Source: Prevotella sp. KH2C16
Lineage (GTDB): Bacteria > Bacteroidota > Bacteroidia > Bacteroidales > Bacteroidaceae
Assembly: GCF_900113305.1 (NCBI RefSeq)
Contig: NZ_FOOW01000011.1
Coordinates: 24,826 to 88,825, forward strand
DNA length: 64,000 bases
Reading direction: 5' to 3'
Below are positions 61,252 through 64,000 of this stretch, piece by piece. The position numbers were made by a program, and so were the translations under genes. Position 1 is the first letter of the stretch. Every line of letters begins with the position of its first letter. The notes under the pieces were generated by a model. That model was not told the origin of the DNA. It searched no databases and saw only the letters and a list, made by a program, of their open reading frames with translations.

Positions 61252-61413
61252 ACCTGTTGACCGCCTCCGGTTTTTCCAGCGCCCGTCTTCGGTCGCGCGC
61301 TTTGCCGCCCCGAGGGCTTTCATGCATGGTTTTCTCCATGTGGAGACTGCTTTATAAGTAAAACTGGTAAATATTTCCTTGATTTGTCCATCATGCTTAT
61401 CAGAAAAAAGAAG

Positions 61414-61422
61414 TAACTTTGC
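61414..61422 (+). promoter_or_regulatory. -7 element of the aldo/keto reductase gene
   Basis: TAACTTTGC, 28 bp before the ATG at 61451. Confidence 0.65.
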
Positions 61423-61450
61423 TCACAAGTTCAAAAATGGAAAAAACAAG

Positions 61451-62392
61451 ATGAAAAGAAACAACATCACATTGGGGACATGGTCGTGGGGCACAGGTGC
61501 TGCCGGCGGCGACCAAGTATTCGGCAATCATACGGACGCCGCCCAGCTGAAGCCCGTGTTTGATGCAGCCATGCACGAGGGGCTCAATCGCTGGGATACG
61601 GCGACGGTGTATGGCATGGGAGCCAGCGAAGATATTCTCGGAAGCTTCGCGCGCGGCGTAAAGCGCAGCGAGATAGAGCTGTCTACGAAGTTTACTCCGC
61701 AGATTGCCGAGATGTACGGCAACTCGGTAGAGAAGATGGCCGAGGCAAGTCTGAAGCGGCTGGGGACAGACTATATCGACATTTACTGGATTCACAATCC
61801 GATGGATGTGGAGCGCTGGACGCCCGGGCTGCTGCCCCTGCTCAAGTCGGGGATGGTAAGGCGCGTGGGCGTGAGCAACCACAACATCGACGAGATACGG
61901 CGTGCCGACGCCATCCTTCAGGCCGAAGGCTTCCGAATCTCTGCCGTACAGAACCATTTCTCGCTGCTCTACCGCTCGTCGGAGCGGGGCGGAGTGCTCG
62001 ACTATTGCAAGGAGCAGGGCATTGAGTTCTGGTCTTACATGGTGTTGGAACAGGGTGCCCTGTCGGGCAGATATAGCACGGAGAGCCCTCTGCCGGCCGA
62101 ATCTGCCCGCGGACAGAAGTATAATCCTGTGCTCGACAAGATAGAGCGTCTCACGGCAGCCCTCTCCGAGATAGGCCGTAGCTATGGTATCAGTGCCTCG
62201 CAGACGGCTATTGCCTGGGCTGTCGCCAAGGGCACCATGCCCATTATAGGTGCAACCAAGGAGAAACATGTCGTGGAAGCCGCTAAGGCACAAAGCATAA
62301 AACTCAGCAAAGATGAAATCGAACAACTGGAATTACTGGCTGATCAGGCTGGTGTTGACACTCGTGGCGACTGGGAGCATGGCATGGAGTAA
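61451..62392 (+). CDS. Aldo/keto reductase
   Basis: A 313-residue NADPH-dependent oxidoreductase with the TIM-barrel AKR signatures. The catalytic tetrad is seen as Asp and Tyr in WDTATVYGMG, Lys in LSTKF and His in YWIHNP. The cofactor motif GVSNHNIDEI follows, then PIIGATKEKHV near the end. The ATG at 61451 was chosen because the promoter lies between it and the earlier in-frame codon. It overlaps the following gene by 80 bp. Substrate unknown; the enzymes commonly reduce sugar or lipid aldehydes. Confidence 0.92.
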   Translation: MKRNNITLGTWSWGTGAAGGDQVFGNHTDAAQLKPVFDAAMHEGLNRWDTATVYGMGASEDILGSFARGVKRSEIELSTKFTPQIAEMYGNSVEKMAEASLKRLGTDYIDIYWIHNPMDVERWTPGLLPLLKSGMVRRVGVSNHNIDEIRRADAILQAEGFRISAVQNHFSLLYRSSERGGVLDYCKEQGIEFWSYMVLEQGALSGRYSTESPLPAESARGQKYNPVLDKIERLTAALSEIGRSYGISASQTAIAWAVAKGTMPIIGATKEKHVVEAAKAQSIKLSKDEIEQLELLADQAGVDTRGDWEHGME

Positions 62393-63701
62393 GGCACAGA
62401 CGGTGGTGGATGTCCATTCGCATATCATCACCAGCAGTTACCGCACCATGCTGAAAGCCCACGGGACGGAAATGGAAGAAGGTTTTCCGCTGCCGAAGTG
62501 GGAGGCGGAGAGGCAGCTGGCATTCATGGACAAGGCTGGTATTAAGACAGCCGTGCTGACCATGAGTGCTCCACAACCTTATTCTGAGAAGGCCGGTGAG
62601 GCTGCCGCATGCATCCGGAAAGTGAATGAAGAGGCTGCCGCCGTCAAGGCCGCTCATCCCGGCCGCTTCCTTTTCTGTGCGGCATTGCCGCTCCCGGATG
62701 TGGCAAGTGCTCTCAGGGAGGTGGCCTATGCCATGGACACGCTTCACGCGGATGGCATAAAACTGGCCACCAACAATCGCGGGCAGTACCTTGGAGACCC
62801 TGCTTTGGAGCCGCTGATGGCAGAGCTAAACCGGCGGGAAGCCGTGGTAATCCTGCATCCCCATAGGCCCTTGCCTTACTCCGAGGCACTGATGAAGGGG
62901 CTTCCGCTCGCCATGCAGGAGTATTTGGGCGAAACGACGCGTGCCGTTGCCAATATGATTGTTCACAATGTGATGGGGCGTTATCCTGCCATCAAGTTCG
63001 TCGTGCCGCATTGCGGAGCCTATATGCCCATAGCCATCCCGAGGATGAAGAGTCTTGCGGGCGTCATGCAGGCCGGCGGGTTGATAGGGGAAATAGACTG
63101 GGAGAAGAGCCTCGGCAGCCTGTATTACGATTTGGCGGGAAGCCATTCCGCAGAGGCGGTGCGCGAATTGCTCACCATCACCACGCCCGATCATATCCTC
63201 TATGGCAGCGACTATCCCTATGTGGCAGCCGATGTTCTGGAGAAAAGTTTGCAACGCATGCGCCAATATCTCTCGGAAAGCACATCCCTGGCACGCTATG
63301 GCGAAATGTTCCTGCATGGCAATGCCGAACGCCTGTTCAAGCTTTCGCCGGGAGCGCAGCCGAAGGCCGTAGCGGCCGACAGCATGCTCATCCGCCTCTC
63401 GGAGATAGAGGTCTATCCGGAATATGTGGAAGAATACCTGAAATATTCCGCCACGGTGGGGCGGGAGTCGGTAGAGAAGGAGCCCGGGGTCATCTGCATC
63501 TTCCCCATGCAGGAGCAGGAGGACCGCTGCCAGATAAGGATTGTGGAGATATATCGCAGTCAGGAGGCCTACAAGAAACACATTGCCAGTAAGCATTTCC
63601 AGCATTATAAGCAAGGCACGCTGAAGATGGTGAAGAGCCTCAAGCTCGTGGATATGCACTCGCTCGACCCCGAGGCCATGCCGCTTATCTTTAACAAATA
63701 G
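62313..63701 (+). CDS. Amidohydrolase fused to an antibiotic-biosynthesis-monooxygenase-like domain
   Basis: A 462-residue protein. Residues 1-29 look like a signal peptide (WLIRLVLTLVATGSMAWSKA), residues about 30-345 are an ACMSD-type amidohydrolase with metal ligands in DVHSHI and the GSDYPY motif, and the last ~95 residues form a ferredoxin-like ABM domain starting at EIEVYPEYVEEYLKY. Both domains are seen separately in other proteins; the fusion may couple decarboxylation or hydrolysis to handling of an aromatic substrate. The long overlap (80 bp) with the reductase gene suggests co-expression, and a later start at a Met near residue 23 is possible. Confidence 0.8.
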   Translation: MKSNNWNYWLIRLVLTLVATGSMAWSKAQTVVDVHSHIITSSYRTMLKAHGTEMEEGFPLPKWEAERQLAFMDKAGIKTAVLTMSAPQPYSEKAGEAAACIRKVNEEAAAVKAAHPGRFLFCAALPLPDVASALREVAYAMDTLHADGIKLATNNRGQYLGDPALEPLMAELNRREAVVILHPHRPLPYSEALMKGLPLAMQEYLGETTRAVANMIVHNVMGRYPAIKFVVPHCGAYMPIAIPRMKSLAGVMQAGGLIGEIDWEKSLGSLYYDLAGSHSAEAVRELLTITTPDHILYGSDYPYVAADVLEKSLQRMRQYLSESTSLARYGEMFLHGNAERLFKLSPGAQPKAVAADSMLIRLSEIEVYPEYVEEYLKYSATVGRESVEKEPGVICIFPMQEQEDRCQIRIVEIYRSQEAYKKHIASKHFQHYKQGTLKMVKSLKLVDMHSLDPEAMPLIFNK

Positions 63702-63713
63702 GCGGTAATGGGG

Positions 63714-63751
63714 AATGGCAGGTTCCGGAGGTAGCAGAAGCCTGCCATTCT
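63714..63751 (+). terminator. Hairpin after the amidohydrolase gene, possible terminator
   Basis: Stem GAATGGCAGG / CCTGCCATTC around an 18-base loop, 13 bp after the stop codon. The following TTGTCTCG is only weakly U-rich, so termination efficiency is uncertain. Confidence 0.5.
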
Positions 63752-63858
63752 TGTCTCGTCGCAGGTGGGCTTCCCGTGCGGCGTCTTTTTATTCCGTTCC
63801 GCTTCATAGTTCCCGTTTTTTGGGCACAGTTGCAAATATCCGTGGCAATAACATTTTG

Positions 63859-64000
63859 TTATCCAAAGATCATCGTCGTTCTATACATGAAGAATGGCAG
63901 GTCTTGTACTCCACGGAGCTGTGCTCTGAAGCCTTTCAACTTTGAGTTTAGAGATTCTGCATGAGCATTAGTTGATCTGTTGATGAAGTAGTTTAGTACT
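63859..64000 (-). mobile_element. IS transposase, C-terminal fragment reaching the window edge
   Basis: The minus-strand frame from the window edge to a TAA at 63861-63859 encodes 46 residues, including NRSTNAHAESLNSKLKGFRA, then LRGVQDLPFFMYR. This matches the closing part of DDE transposases of ISL3/ISAon1-type elements, where an N-x-AES-N-K-K-FR pattern carries the last catalytic Glu. The left end of the element should lie in 63752-63858; I could not define a terminal repeat without the other end. Whether the element is intact is unknown. Confidence 0.75.

Noticed and set aside
59203..61260. A 685-codon open frame on the plus strand opposite the ABC exporter and nadK
   Set aside because: It is the antisense of two well-supported genes in a GC-rich region; its product is rich in His, Gly and Glu with no domain.

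Overview
The window looks like chromosomal DNA of a Bacteroidales bacterium, most likely a fairly GC-rich member of the Prevotellaceae. The support is: (i) many genes preceded by the Bacteroidetes -7 promoter element TAnnTTTG, often as TATCTTTGC; (ii) a type IX secretion pair (PorU, PorV); (iii) DUF4290, an OMP_b-brl-type TonB receptor and other families typical of Bacteroidetes; (iv) an S2 protein with a long acidic tail. No rRNA or tRNA gene and no CRISPR array was seen. The genus is an inference.

Layout. 1-7.3 kb, minus strand: a housekeeping run reading tsaB, DUF4290, murA, rimM, dxr, rseP, trpS and the start of a membrane transporter. 7.4-10.4 kb, plus strand: yicC, then guanylate kinase fused behind a DUF559 (Vsr-like nuclease) domain through repeat-derived sequence, then nadD. 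10.6-12.5 kb: two tandem lipoprotein genes made by a 946-bp duplication that includes the promoter. 12.6-21.2 kb: an envelope-modification run of a phosphoethanolamine transferase, two acyltransferases, a UbiA/HAD/GtrA trio resembling polyprenyl-phosphate pentose synthesis and two paralogous multi-pass membrane proteins. 21.3-26.4 kb, minus strand: a flippase and three glycosyltransferase genes, one of them a two-domain fusion. 28.2-31.2 kb: rplM, rpsI, rpsB, tsf. 31.7-34.4 kb: anaerobic ribonucleotide reductase nrdD-nrdG. 34.5-38.6 kb: ECF sigma factor, a probable membrane anti-sigma factor and a TonB-dependent receptor. 39.1-45.0 kb: FAH-family enzyme, porU, porV, ispF. 45.2-45.45 kb: a candidate small RNA. 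45.6-47.7 kb: two glycosyltransferases. 47.7-52.8 kb, minus strand: LysM/M23 peptidase, recG, an S23 four-helix-bundle cassette, ispD and a DJ-1 family gene. 53-61 kb, minus strand: a MacAB-like exporter set, a thioredoxin/TonB_C fusion, an ABC exporter and nadK. 61.4-63.7 kb: aldo/keto reductase and an amidohydrolase/monooxygenase fusion. 63.86 kb to the end: the 3' end of an IS transposase.

Together the genes cover isoprenoid precursor synthesis (dxr, ispD and ispF in three places), peptidoglycan precursor synthesis with a MurA that has Asp in place of the fosfomycin-target Cys, NAD synthesis (nadD, nadK), surface glycan assembly and type IX secretion.

The most unusual material is repetitive. 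Five intergenic loci carry exactly three 22-bp palindromic units (66 bp each) in a shared flank context, and a fourfold AT-rich array upstream of the ribosomal genes has the same 22-bp period. A different short repeat family surrounds the DUF559-gmk fusion and contributes codons to gmk and nadD. A small S23 gene is bounded by 33-bp inverted repeats, one of which supplies the last codons of ispD.
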